DNA from: Roseovarius sp. W115
Lineage (GTDB): Bacteria; Pseudomonadota; Alphaproteobacteria; Rhodobacterales; Rhodobacteraceae
DNA length: 64,000 nucleotides
Assembly: GCF_032842945.2 (NCBI RefSeq)
Contig: NZ_CP146606.1
Coordinates: forward strand, 310,001 to 374,000
Direction of reading: 5' to 3'
This document shows positions 45,185-53,814 of this stretch, piece by piece. How positions within the stretch are numbered: position 1 is the first letter of the stretch; each line of letters starts with the position of its first letter. A model generated the notes under the pieces. That model had not been told where the DNA came from, ran no database searches, and saw only the letters and a program-made list of their open reading frames with translations. Made by a program: the position numbers and the translations under genes.

Positions 45185-47293
45185 TTATCCAATCATTTGC
45201 AGCTCAGCATCGCCTGACGCCGGTGCGGCATTGTCTGCGATGATGTTTTCGGGATCGATAATCAGAGCGATGCGCCCGTCCCCCAGGATGGTCGCCGCTG
45301 AAATGCCGTCAACCTGTCCATAGTTGGTCTCAAGGCTCTTGATGACCACTTGACGTTGATCCTGAATCTCGTCGACGACCAGCGCACATCTTTGGCCACT
45401 GTCGCTTTCCACGAGAAGAATGACACCGCCATCCATATCGCTCATTTCGCTGCGAAACCCGAACAAATGGCCAAGATCAATGATTGGAACCAGCGCCTGG
45501 CGGTTACGAAGAATCCTATCCTTCGCGCCGATGGTGTGAATTTCGACAGACCTAGGCTGAAGCGTTTCCTGTATGGCCGATATTGGCACAATCAGTGTTT
45601 GATCAGCGACCTTGATCACCATGCCTTCGAGGACCGCAAGGGTCAGAGGCAGGCTGATGGAAAAGCACGTGCCCTGCCCCGGTGTCGACTGGATTGCCAC
45701 CCGACCACCCAGGCCAATAATCTCATTTCGAGCGACATCCAATCCCACACCGCGACCGGACAATTCGGACACTTCGTCTTTGGACGAAAACCCCGGCAAA
45801 AACAGCAGGTTGTCAATTTCGGTCGGGCTGAGCTCAGCTTCATTTCCAATCAAACCGCGTTCAACCGCAAGGCTGCGAACTTTGTTTCGATTGACCCCGG
45901 CGCCATCGTCAGAGATTTCGATCACAACACGCCCGGACCGATGCGCCGCTGACAGTGTCACTGTCCCTTCTTCGGGCTTGCCATTTGCGACGCGATCCTC
46001 TGGGTGCTCTAGCCCATGGTCGATCGCATTCCGGATCATGTGGGTCAGAGGATCCACCAATCGCTCCACCACAGTTTTGTCAACTTCGGTATAGTCACCT
46101 ACCGTTTCAAAGCGCACACGCTTGGAGGTCGCTGCAGCAGCTTCGCGCACAATGCGAGACATGCGCTGAAACATCGGCTTCACAGGCTGGGCGCGAATGG
46201 CCATCACGCCTTCCTGAATCTCGCTTGCGAGTTGTTTCAGCCCGTCTAGCCCTTCTGAGACGTCGCTTTCGGCTGGCGGATCAAAGTCGATGATGGATTG
46301 CGAGAGCATGGCCTCTTTGATGACAAGCTCACCTACCAGGTTGATCAACTTGTCCACCTTGTCGAGGTCCACACGGATCGTGCCCCCCGTCTTTGGTCTT
46401 TCTGACTTGGGCTTGGGCGTCTCCTTAGCCGTTTTGGGTATGTTGTCAGCAAGCACAGGTTCCAGGTCTTGAGCTCCTGTCACGTCGCTCAACGATGGCA
46501 ATTCGACAGCCATTGAGGCAGGCACCTCTTCATCAGCTGCTCCAAAAGCTGTCACATTCAGAATGCACGCATCCTCAACGAACTCGAAGGCTTCGCGTAC
46601 GGTGCTCTCAGATACGTCAGTCACAAGACGCAAAGTCCAGCTGATGACACAGATGTTTGGGTCAAGCGCATTCAGCGGCGCGATTTGGTCCAGATCTGCC
46701 CTCACCTGTAACTGGCCCAACCGTTCAAGCGCTTGAAACAAAAACAACGGCTCGTTTCCAGACGTAAACAGCTCCGGTTTTGTGGTGAAATTGATTTCGA
46801 AACCTTGTTCTGCAAGGGCGCCTGTCAGCTCTGGCGCGCCCAGATCAAAATCCATGGCAATTGGTTCGAAATCCGGCATGATGTCTTCTTCGGGCCCCGG
46901 GGTCACTCCCGTTGCCGCGTTGAGGCGCGCGTGCAGAGCATCCGCAGCTTGCACGTCAAGCGCACTGCCGTCCCGCGAGGCTGCGACCAAGTCGGAGAGG
47001 TGATCCCCACATTGTCGGAAGAGTTCCAGTAAATTCGCATCCGCATCGACAGTGCCTGAACGGACCGTGTCGAGAGATGTCTCAAAATGATGCGCAAACA
47101 CAACCAGGTCTTCGAGGCCAAAGGCACCTGCACCACCTTTGATGGAGTGCACGGCCCGAAAGATCGCATGCATGGTTTCGCTGTCATGCAAATCATCAGC
47201 CATCTGGTCAAAGCCATCTTGCATGGCCTCCAGAAGCTCTTCGCATTCATCAAAGAATGACGCTTTGAAGTCTTCCGTCTTAGAGCCCGTCAT
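45185..47293 (-). CDS. cheA: Chemotaxis histidine kinase CheA
   Basis: A 702-residue kinase with domains in the usual order. HPt holds the phospho-accepting His49 in AVHSIKGGAGAFGLED. A CheY-binding-like linker follows, then the dimerisation helix pair from IRVDLDKVDKLINLVGELV. The ATPase has DPLTHMIRNAIDHGLEHPE, ISDDGAGVN and GRGVGLDVARNEI. A C-terminal CheW-like domain spans LPLTLAVLEGMVIKVADQTL. It phosphorylates CheY and CheB in response to the receptors. It overlaps the upstream cheY gene by ATGA and ends just before cheW. A G6/C6 run in the linker (46383-46388) is in frame. Confidence 0.96.
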   Translation of the reverse strand: MTGSKTEDFKASFFDECEELLEAMQDGFDQMADDLHDSETMHAIFRAVHSIKGGAGAFGLEDLVVFAHHFETSLDTVRSGTVDADANLLELFRQCGDHLSDLVAASRDGSALDVQAADALHARLNAATGVTPGPEEDIMPDFEPIAMDFDLGAPELTGALAEQGFEINFTTKPELFTSGNEPLFLFQALERLGQLQVRADLDQIAPLNALDPNICVISWTLRLVTDVSESTVREAFEFVEDACILNVTAFGAADEEVPASMAVELPSLSDVTGAQDLEPVLADNIPKTAKETPKPKSERPKTGGTIRVDLDKVDKLINLVGELVIKEAMLSQSIIDFDPPAESDVSEGLDGLKQLASEIQEGVMAIRAQPVKPMFQRMSRIVREAAAATSKRVRFETVGDYTEVDKTVVERLVDPLTHMIRNAIDHGLEHPEDRVANGKPEEGTVTLSAAHRSGRVVIEISDDGAGVNRNKVRSLAVERGLIGNEAELSPTEIDNLLFLPGFSSKDEVSELSGRGVGLDVARNEIIGLGGRVAIQSTPGQGTCFSISLPLTLAVLEGMVIKVADQTLIVPISAIQETLQPRSVEIHTIGAKDRILRNRQALVPIIDLGHLFGFRSEMSDMDGGVILLVESDSGQRCALVVDEIQDQRQVVIKSLETNYGQVDGISAATILGDGRIALIIDPENIIADNAAPASGDAELQMIG

Positions 47294-47670
47294 GCAGACC
47301 CTCCAGACGCCGCCACGCGTTCAATGGCCCAAACTAGTTTTTCTTCATCAAAGGGTTTGACGATCCAGCCTGTTGCCCCCGCGGACCGCGCGCGTGCTTT
47401 CAATTCAGGCGCTGTTTCCGTGGTTAGTACCAAAATTGGGATAACCCGGTCGGTTTGTCTGGATCGTGCGGCTTCGATAAAGCCAAAGCCATCCATCACC
47501 GGCATATTTACATCGGTGATCACGACATCTGGATGAAAGCTCTCCAGATGGCGCAGGCCATCCTCGCCGTCCTCGGCCAGATCCACCTCGTACCCCGCGT
47601 CGCGCAAAGTTGCGCCCAATAGGTTGCGCATGGTTCTGGAGTCGTCGATCGCCAACACGCGCAATGTCAT
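47290..47670 (-). CDS. cheY: Chemotaxis response regulator CheY (second copy)
   Basis: A 126-residue receiver. The acidic pair is in LAIDDSRTMRNLL, Asp53 in VVITDVNMPVMDG, the switch Thr in ILVLTTETAPE, and Lys in GWIVKPFDEEKL. This sequence is closer to canonical CheY than the copy at 43437. It overlaps cheA and the STAS gene. The ATG at 47670 lies inside the STAS stop region; a longer frame upstream has no support. Confidence 0.93.
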   Translation of the reverse strand: MTLRVLAIDDSRTMRNLLGATLRDAGYEVDLAEDGEDGLRHLESFHPDVVITDVNMPVMDGFGFIEAARSRQTDRVIPILVLTTETAPELKARARSAGATGWIVKPFDEEKLVWAIERVAASGGSA

Positions 47671-47954
47671 GCTGCCTCTCCGTCGTCCGCCAGCAACCCT
47701 AGCGCCGTGATATCTACACCCAGGGTTGCACAACAGGCCAAGAGTTCAGAACTTGCCTTCAGCGCCAATCTGTAGCCATCGGCCTGCCATTGCTTTTGCG
47801 CGGACACCAGGGCTTGCACCCCTAAGGCACCGCAAAACGACACGTTTGATCCGTCAATGCAGACATCTCCACCTTTGCGTGATCTGAGGTCTTCCATAAA
47901 AACCCCAACGGAGGCACCGTCAAAACGCGCCTGCAATCTTAGGTCCATTGTCAT
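47667..47954 (-). CDS. STAS-domain protein, first gene of the chemotaxis operon
   Basis: A 95-residue STAS-like protein. CIDGSNVSFCGALGVQALVS is the characteristic loop-helix, in which the phosphorylatable Ser/Thr of anti-sigma factor antagonists would lie (here near GSNVSFCGAL). The ATG at 47954 follows AGAGG. Similar small proteins head chemotaxis operons of alphaproteobacteria. Its target is unknown. Confidence 0.75.
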   Translation of the reverse strand: MTMDLRLQARFDGASVGVFMEDLRSRKGGDVCIDGSNVSFCGALGVQALVSAQKQWQADGYRLALKASSELLACCATLGVDITALGLLADDGEAA

Positions 47955-48332
47955 TTTCAAACCTCTGTTCTGACGCAATTTAACTTTCCGAAACGGTCGG
48001 AATTCTGTCGTCTTTGGAAGTGTGTTTTGCAGCGCGGTCATCGACATGCCAGCGGCTCTGCTATCTTCTTCCAACTCACGTCATGCGCTTCCATGCAACC
48101 TCGCAAATTTCAATCCTTGATGAGGCAGCGCTGGCTTGGGAAGCGGCAGCAGTTCATCAAAAGTGTTGCTTGGTTAGCGGCTAAATGGAAACAAACACTT
48201 AATCGCAAATGGCATTCTTACGTCAGTACCAGCAATGCTTTTTGCCGAACATTATCGCTTTCTTAAGACACCGCACGATATGTCAAGATCGCTGCTGAAC
48301 CGCATTCCCTGTCTATCGCAAAGTCTTTTCCA
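47955..48332. other. Divergent non-coding region between the two chemotaxis operons
   Basis: The 378 bp between the minus operon (STAS to cheY) and the plus operon (cheB, cheD, mcp, pilZ) presumably holds both promoters. I see no clear -35/-10 pair, hairpin or gene in it. Confidence 0.5.
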
Positions 48333-49345
48333 ATGACCCTGGCCACCCCGCGCGCATTCTCTGTTTTACTTGTTGAACACCTTTCTAAGCCAACATTGAA
48401 TGTGCCGATTTCTGCCCTGTCCCAGCCTGGTCTTGCTTTTTGGGATGTGTGCATGACCTGACAGACGCCTATCGAATGACAGAACAACACCAGCCCGATC
48501 TTGTTGTCATAGATGAGAAGTTTCTCGTTCAGAATGACTTCCCGATGTATGCCGCCCTGTTGGACATGCTTGGGGTGCACAGCCTTGTTTTGAGGGATAC
48601 GACAACCAACGCAGTTTCCAATGGATGTGCTGATAGGCCAACCATCAAGGCCGCTGGCGGGCTCGGACCCTATCTGCGAGCCAAATTTAGTCTCGCCGAT
48701 ACAACTCTAGGTCTTACGGAATCTGACGCAAGGGGAGTGTGCGACGAAACAGTTTGGAGACCCGTTGTTATCGGAGCTTCAACTGGCGGTATAGAAGCTT
48801 TGCTTTCGGTTCTTTCAAAATATCCGGCGTCTTGCCCTCCAACACTCATCGTGCAGCATATCAACGGCAACTTCCTGAATGGTCTTGCGCAACGTTTAAA
48901 CCGCCATTGTGATGCGTCTGTGACGCCAGCAACCCAAAACGCGAAGATTGCGCCTGGTCATATCTATCTTGCTCCAGGCAATTCTGAGCACCTTATGATC
49001 ACGCCTTCTAGCCAAAGGTGCCGACTGCATGCTGCGCCGCCGGAATGTGGTCACCGACCGTCCGTCGATGCTCTTTTCAAATCGGCACTCGATCTTGCTC
49101 CGGAATTGGTCGCAGTTTTGCTGACTGGCATGGGTAAAGATGGGGCCAATGGGATGGCGCTGATCAAGGCGGCCGGCGGATGGACTATCGCACAAGACCG
49201 TCAAAGCTGTGCTGTCTACGGCATGCCGCGCGCCGCGCAAGAGTTGGGTGGGGTTTGCGAAACACTCCCGCTCAGGAAAATTGGGGATGCCATCCTGCGC
49301 GCAGCAGCCAAGCCCAAGAGAGCCTTGTCCCGTGTCGCTCGTTGA
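48333..49345 (+). CDS. cheB: Chemoreceptor methylesterase CheB with degenerate, apparently frameshifted receiver domain
   Basis: The catalytic domain is complete: Ser in VVIGASTGGIEALLSVL, His in CGHRPSVDALF and Asp in LLTGMGKDGANGMALI. The uninterrupted frame begins only around 48440. Upstream, another frame from ATG 48333 encodes a receiver beta-1 strand (FSVLLVEHLSKP). One added base near 48438-48444 would join it to GCVHDLTDAYRMTEQHQPDL. In the joined receiver the acidic pair is EH rather than DD, while VVIDEKF keeps an Asp at the phosphorylation position. The protein demethylates or deamidates chemoreceptors. It overlaps cheD by 14 bp. Confidence 0.85.
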
Positions 49346-49865
49346 AACGAAAAAACACATAGTTCAGGGACAGTTTTATGTCTCAGAAATCCCAGGCGAA
49401 GTGATTTCGACCATTCTCGGATCGTGTGTGGCCGCCTGCTTACATGATCCAAAGACGCGTTTGGGCGGGATGAATCACTTTTTATTGCCGGGCAGCGATC
49501 CAAACACCAACCGCAATATCAAATACGGGGCGCATTCCATGGAACAACTGATTAATGCCTTGTTGCGTCGCGGCGCCGCGCGCAATCGTCTCGAAGTTCA
49601 ATTGTTTGGGGGTGCAAATGTCGTCAAAGGTCTCAGCAGCATCGGCGATCAAAACGCAGCATTCGCACGCGACTTTGTCCAGAATGAAGGCTTTTGCCTG
49701 ACTTATGCTGATCTTGGAGGCGTCAATGGCAGACGCCTGCAATTTTCACCAACAACCGGCCGGGCAGTCTCGGTGCGTTTTGATTCAGTTCCTATAGACA
49801 TCGATCATCATATATCCAAATCACGACAACCCAACGCAGTCACAAGCGGCGTTGAGTTATTCTAA
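49332..49865 (+). CDS. cheD: Chemoreceptor glutamine deamidase CheD
   Basis: A 177-residue CheD. Catalytic Cys is in ISTILGSCVAACLHDP (Cys32) and His in LGGMNHFLLPG; KYGAHSMEQLINALLRRGA and VQLFGGANV follow as in the family. The start is GTG 49332 inside the cheB end, so translation is coupled. It deamidates receptor glutamines and can interact with CheC/CheY in other bacteria. Confidence 0.93.
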   Translation: MSLVETKKHIVQGQFYVSEIPGEVISTILGSCVAACLHDPKTRLGGMNHFLLPGSDPNTNRNIKYGAHSMEQLINALLRRGAARNRLEVQLFGGANVVKGLSSIGDQNAAFARDFVQNEGFCLTYADLGGVNGRRLQFSPTTGRAVSVRFDSVPIDIDHHISKSRQPNAVTSGVELF

Positions 49866-49961
49866 AGCAATTTTAGAAAACTTCGCTTTGGCGCTAACAT
49901 TTGCGTAAGTGTTTTGTGCCATTTCCTTCGATCATCCAAAACTGTGCCCGAAGGATGCGAA

Positions 49962-51920
49962 ATGCTTGGCAAGAAGACCCTGAAATTTCACCTTGTTGTA
50001 CTGATCATAGGTTCTGTTTTCATGTCCGTCATGGCTGTGGCCGCAGCCCTAACAATCAGCACCAGAAGCGCTCTTTTGCATGAAATTCATACCAGTCAGG
50101 ATGTAGGCCTCAATGTATTGGCATTTGATTTGCGAACCAACTACGCATCGGCGGGATTTGCGCCTCAAGAAAATGAAACCGGTCTGGTCAATCATGTCGA
50201 ATGGAACGTGGTTCCAGCTTTCACCAATCACTCGATTGTAGACAATTCAACTGAACAGACATTTGGGGCCCTGTCGGTACTCAAAAGATCAAAGAACACG
50301 GACACCTTTTCTCGCGTCTCGACAACCTTGAGGACAACTTCAGGAGAACGCTTTCTAGGATCCCAGTTGCCCCAAGACCTTGGTGAGCTCTTACTGAAAG
50401 GTGAAACGCTCAGAACAGAGGTCTCACTCGCCGATACACGCTATCTGGCTAAGTATCTGCCCATTCACGACGCCAACGGTCTTGTTGTGGGGGCGCTCGA
50501 AGTGAATTTTCCCAAATCAGCACTTACGAAAATGCTGTGGGATCGGGTTGTACTTAGCGCCCTTGTCTCACTCACGGTGATTGGCGTCTCTGTTGTGCTG
50601 ACACTTCTGATCGTGCCGCGTATTTTGCGGCCGATTTCGGATATCGACCAGGCGATCCGAGCAATTGCGGAAGGTGCCTACGAAACCGAGGTGCCGCACA
50701 CGCAACGCGTCGATCAGATCGGGAATATTGCTCAGTCGATAAACGAGTTTGGGGCTGACCTTGCAACCTCCGCAGCCATGCGCGACAAGCAGGCCCTTCA
50801 ACAACGAGAGGAAACACAGCGCGCAGAAAAACTGGCGGCAGAACAGACACGAGTCGTCTCAGATATCTCACAAGGGCTAGAGCGTTTGGCGACGGGTGAC
50901 CTGTCACAGAAAATCGAAAACCCGACGGATAATCCATTTCCAGTCGAGTATGAGGGATTGCGCGTATCTTATAATCAAGTCGTGGATGAGTTCGGACAGA
51001 TGGTCGTTGCACTCAATGAAGTCGCGGGCGGGGTCAGTTCGGGTGCCGCAGAAATCGACCAGGCCGCTGGTAATCTTGCATCCCGCGCCGAGACTCAGGC
51101 GGCCACACTTGAACAGTCCGCAGCGGCTTTGAATGAACTTACGGAAAGCGTTCATCAGACAAGTGAGCGGGCCTCGCAAGCCGAAATTGCCGGGCGCAAC
51201 AGTCGCGAGGCTGCGGAAAGTGGCGCCCAGATCGTCAGAGATGCGGTCAATGCTGTGCACGCAATTGAAAAAAGCAGTGACAATGTGAGCCGCATCATTG
51301 GCGTTATTGACGATATCGCATTCCAAACCAATCTGCTGGCCTTGAACGCGGGCGTGGAAGCAGCCAGAGCCGGGGATGCAGGCAAAGGCTTTGCCGTTGT
51401 GGCTTCTGAGGTGCGCTCGCTTGCGCAGAAAGCTTCTGAGTCTGCGCGGGAAATCAAAGCTTTGATCACTGAGAGTTCGTCTCATGTCGAAACTGGGAGT
51501 AAACTGGTCAACTCTACCGGTGAGAAGCTTGAAAACATTCTGAACATGACGGTCGAGTTACAGGGGTATGTTTCAGAAATCGCCAGTGCCGCGCGAGAGC
51601 AAGCCACAGGCATATCCGAGATCAACAGCGGCGTCGGTCAGCTTGATACTGTTACACAACAAAACGCCGCGATAGCGCAGGAAACCAATGCAGCCGCCGT
51701 CGCGCTCAGCGAAAAATCCAATGCTTTGGTTGGAAACCTGCAACGTTTCAAGACATCGGACACACAGCAACAGGCGCATGGTCCAGTCGCCTTTATATCC
51801 AGCCAAGCGCCGGAACAGCACGCCTCGGTGCAAAACTGGCTCAGCAGTTTACAGTCGGATGACGACGATGGTGCTGTCGAAAGTGACAGACCAGCCACGG
51901 GCACCTTCGATGGATTTTGA
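49962..51920 (+). CDS. Methyl-accepting chemotaxis protein
   Basis: A 652-residue chemoreceptor. TM1 (residues 10-31) and TM2 (about 192-215) enclose a periplasmic sensor of about 160 residues, possibly a single-Cache fold. A HAMP domain (PRILRPISDIDQAIRAIAEG) follows, then a coiled-coil signalling domain with the hairpin tip DDIAFQTNLLALNAGVEAAR near residue 450. There is no C-terminal CheR-docking pentapeptide. The ATG at 49962 follows GAAGGA. It lies downstream of cheB-cheD. The ligand is unknown. Confidence 0.94.
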   Translation: MLGKKTLKFHLVVLIIGSVFMSVMAVAAALTISTRSALLHEIHTSQDVGLNVLAFDLRTNYASAGFAPQENETGLVNHVEWNVVPAFTNHSIVDNSTEQTFGALSVLKRSKNTDTFSRVSTTLRTTSGERFLGSQLPQDLGELLLKGETLRTEVSLADTRYLAKYLPIHDANGLVVGALEVNFPKSALTKMLWDRVVLSALVSLTVIGVSVVLTLLIVPRILRPISDIDQAIRAIAEGAYETEVPHTQRVDQIGNIAQSINEFGADLATSAAMRDKQALQQREETQRAEKLAAEQTRVVSDISQGLERLATGDLSQKIENPTDNPFPVEYEGLRVSYNQVVDEFGQMVVALNEVAGGVSSGAAEIDQAAGNLASRAETQAATLEQSAAALNELTESVHQTSERASQAEIAGRNSREAAESGAQIVRDAVNAVHAIEKSSDNVSRIIGVIDDIAFQTNLLALNAGVEAARAGDAGKGFAVVASEVRSLAQKASESAREIKALITESSSHVETGSKLVNSTGEKLENILNMTVELQGYVSEIASAAREQATGISEINSGVGQLDTVTQQNAAIAQETNAAAVALSEKSNALVGNLQRFKTSDTQQQAHGPVAFISSQAPEQHASVQNWLSSLQSDDDDGAVESDRPATGTFDGF

Positions 51921-52296
51921 CCCCGCGAAAGAGCCGACAAACACTCTGGGTGTTGGAAAGACGAACGATAATCGCGCAGAGGCAACCTGGTACCCCAACC
52001 GTCAGTTTGAACGATATGATGTGCATCTTGATGCCAGGCTGACCTCCGCGGCGTGTGAATTCAGCGTACGCGTCAGAAACCTGTCTGGTGGCGGTGCCTG
52101 CCTGGACGTCACCAGTTTCATTATAGCGCAGGTGCCCGAAAACGCGTTTGCGCTTACAATCGATGGGTTTGGGCATCTTCCCTGCAGGACAAGTTGGAAA
52201 TCTGCCAATCAATGCGGGGTGGAATTTCTTGTCAATCACACGAAGAAATCCGAACTGGACGCGCAATTGGCAAAAAAACTTGCAAATCCCAACTGA
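51910..52296 (+). CDS. PilZ-domain protein
   Basis: A 128-residue protein. The c-di-GMP-binding signature is visible as the arginine motif NRQFERYDV followed about 30 residues later by NLSGGGACLD, the D/NxSxxG pattern. It begins 11 bp before the mcp stop, so it is coupled to the chemoreceptor gene. It probably links c-di-GMP to motility, but its partner is unknown. The arginine motif is spaced RxxxR as required. Confidence 0.8.
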   Translation: MDFDPAKEPTNTLGVGKTNDNRAEATWYPNRQFERYDVHLDARLTSAACEFSVRVRNLSGGGACLDVTSFIIAQVPENAFALTIDGFGHLPCRTSWKSANQCGVEFLVNHTKKSELDAQLAKKLANPN

Positions 52297-52502
52297 CTTT
52301 GTCTTTGTGAGCCTTCGGGTAGAAACGTGCGATGCGATAAGGAGCAACGGATCTTCATGATCTTAAGCCCATGACGCTAGTGTTTAGGCCGCCGAATATC
52401 TGACATCCGTCAAAACACTGTTTCCAGAATACGCGGCATTCCCCATAGCAACTGCCTGTCATATTTGTGCTACACTCCTTTTGGGGTAGCACTGGGTACG
52501 AT

Positions 52503-52796
52503 ATGAAAAAGGCCATTATTCTGGGGGCGTTTGCTCTTTTTCCGCATTCGGGCCAGGCGCAACTGATCGATACGGTTTGTGAAGACACAGCACGGCTTGA
52601 AAAACAGTTATTTGGAACAGACGGCGCAGAGGTTCTTGGGTATGGCCTAAGAGGACCGGACTCGTTTATCGAAATCTGGGTCGAACCAAAGAGCCGAAAC
52701 TGGACGCTGGTTCAGACATACACCAACGGCACGTCCTGCATCATGGCGATGGGCGAGCATTGGGAAGTTCCGCAAACCAACGAAGACCCCGCCTGA
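52503..52796 (+). CDS. Small secreted protein of unknown function
   Basis: A 97-residue protein with a signal peptide (MKKAIILGAFALFPHSGQAQ, cleavage near residue 20). A compact mature part of about 77 residues has two cysteines (TVCEDTARLE and GTSCIMAMGEHWE) that may form a disulfide. No family is recognised. It stands alone between pilZ and the bhcR gene. Confidence 0.6.
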   Translation: MKKAIILGAFALFPHSGQAQLIDTVCEDTARLEKQLFGTDGAEVLGYGLRGPDSFIEIWVEPKSRNWTLVQTYTNGTSCIMAMGEHWEVPQTNEDPA

Positions 52797-52808
52797 TCCA
52801 ATCACGGC

Positions 52809-53654
52809 TCAGCGCGCGGTAACATCCCCACCCACTGCAAAAGACAGCTCTCTGGCAGCGTGCTTGACGGCGGTGCTTAACTCCGCCGTGCTTGGAACAT
52901 CGACCCGGCTTGTCGGACCAGATACTGAGATGCCCGCGACGGCCTCTTGCGTCATGTCGAAGACCGGCGCTGCAATACATCGCATGCCCAGATTGCGCTC
53001 TTCCCCATCAATCGAATATCCCCTCGCCCGCGTCTCAGCCAGATCGGCGCGCAATGCGTCAAACGAAGTGATCGTATGCGGTGTAAACGGCTCAAGCGTG
53101 CGTCCTTGCAACGTGCGCGCCAGCCGGCCGTCATCCATCTCTGCCAAAAGCGCCTTGCCTATGCCAGAAGAATGCATCGGGGACAGGGTCCCAGGGGGAA
53201 AAAAGGCGCGGATGCTGGCATGGGTCTCAACCTGGCTGAGGAACAGCACATCTGCGCCTTTCTGAATTCCGAGGTTGGCTGTTTCTCCCGTCCGCTCCAT
53301 CAGCTTGCGCAAAATGGGCCGAGCGCGTTCTACCAGGCTGGTACGACGCAAAAAACGGGCACCGATCACAAAAGCCCGTGCGCCGATATACCAAACCTGA
53401 GACTCTGCGTCGAACTCGACAAGTCCTCGCCCTTCCAGGGTTGTCAGGATCCGGTAGAGCGTCGCGGGCGATTGCCCGGTATCCGCAGCAAGCGTTGACA
53501 ATGCCTTACCCTGGTCCTCACTCAGAAACTCGAACACCTCCATCGCACGGTCCAGCGACTTGATGGTGTTCTGTTCTGTCTTGTCATCCCAACCTCTGGG
53601 ACGCCCGCGTGCGCGCCGGGGATTCGGGTTGGTATTTTGCGGATCACTCATCAT
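52809..53654 (-). CDS. bhcR: IclR-family regulator of the beta-hydroxyaspartate cycle, BhcR
   Basis: A 281-residue IclR regulator. An Arg/Pro-rich N-terminal tail (RRARGRPRGWDDKTEQ) precedes the winged HTH (residues about 30-90, LAADTGQSPATLYRILTTLE). The effector-binding domain has LFLSQVETHASIRAFFPPG, SGIGKALLAEM and RGYSIDGEERNLGMRCIAAP. It is divergent from bhcABCD, and its identity as BhcR follows from that position and family. In Paracoccus denitrificans BhcR controls the cycle and responds to glyoxylate. Confidence 0.9.
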   Translation of the reverse strand: MMSDPQNTNPNPRRARGRPRGWDDKTEQNTIKSLDRAMEVFEFLSEDQGKALSTLAADTGQSPATLYRILTTLEGRGLVEFDAESQVWYIGARAFVIGARFLRRTSLVERARPILRKLMERTGETANLGIQKGADVLFLSQVETHASIRAFFPPGTLSPMHSSGIGKALLAEMDDGRLARTLQGRTLEPFTPHTITSFDALRADLAETRARGYSIDGEERNLGMRCIAAPVFDMTQEAVAGISVSGPTSRVDVPSTAELSTAVKHAARELSFAVGGDVTAR

Positions 53655-53676
53655 ATTTCCATTTTATGAAAATGTA

Positions 53677-53691
53677 TTTCACAATATGAAA
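53677..53691. promoter_or_regulatory. Candidate BhcR operator 1
   Basis: TTTCA, five bases, TGAAA is a perfect inverted repeat in the AT-rich bhcR-bhcA gap, 22 bp from the bhcR start. A similar TTTC-N8-GAAA lies just to its left. Size fits IclR-type sites. Confidence 0.4.
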
Positions 53692-53773
53692 AATACAAAT
53701 TCTTGTTTTTAAGTCATTTTTTCCAACATACCAAAAATGAAAAACTATTTCAAAAAAATTTTCAACTGCAAAT

Positions 53774-53792
53774 TGGTCAGGTAAGTTGACCA
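53774..53792. promoter_or_regulatory. Candidate BhcR operator 2 or promoter-proximal repeat
   Basis: TGGTCA, seven bases, TGACCA is a perfect inverted repeat ending 22 bp before the bhcA ATG, close to where the transcription start or leader is expected. Confidence 0.4.
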
Positions 53793-53814
53793 CACATTGC
53801 TTGAGGAGGCGACA

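Noticed and set aside
51688..51909. A longer N-terminus for the PilZ protein
   Set aside because: The upstream part is entirely inside the mcp gene in another frame; the ATG at 51910 gives a normal PilZ length.
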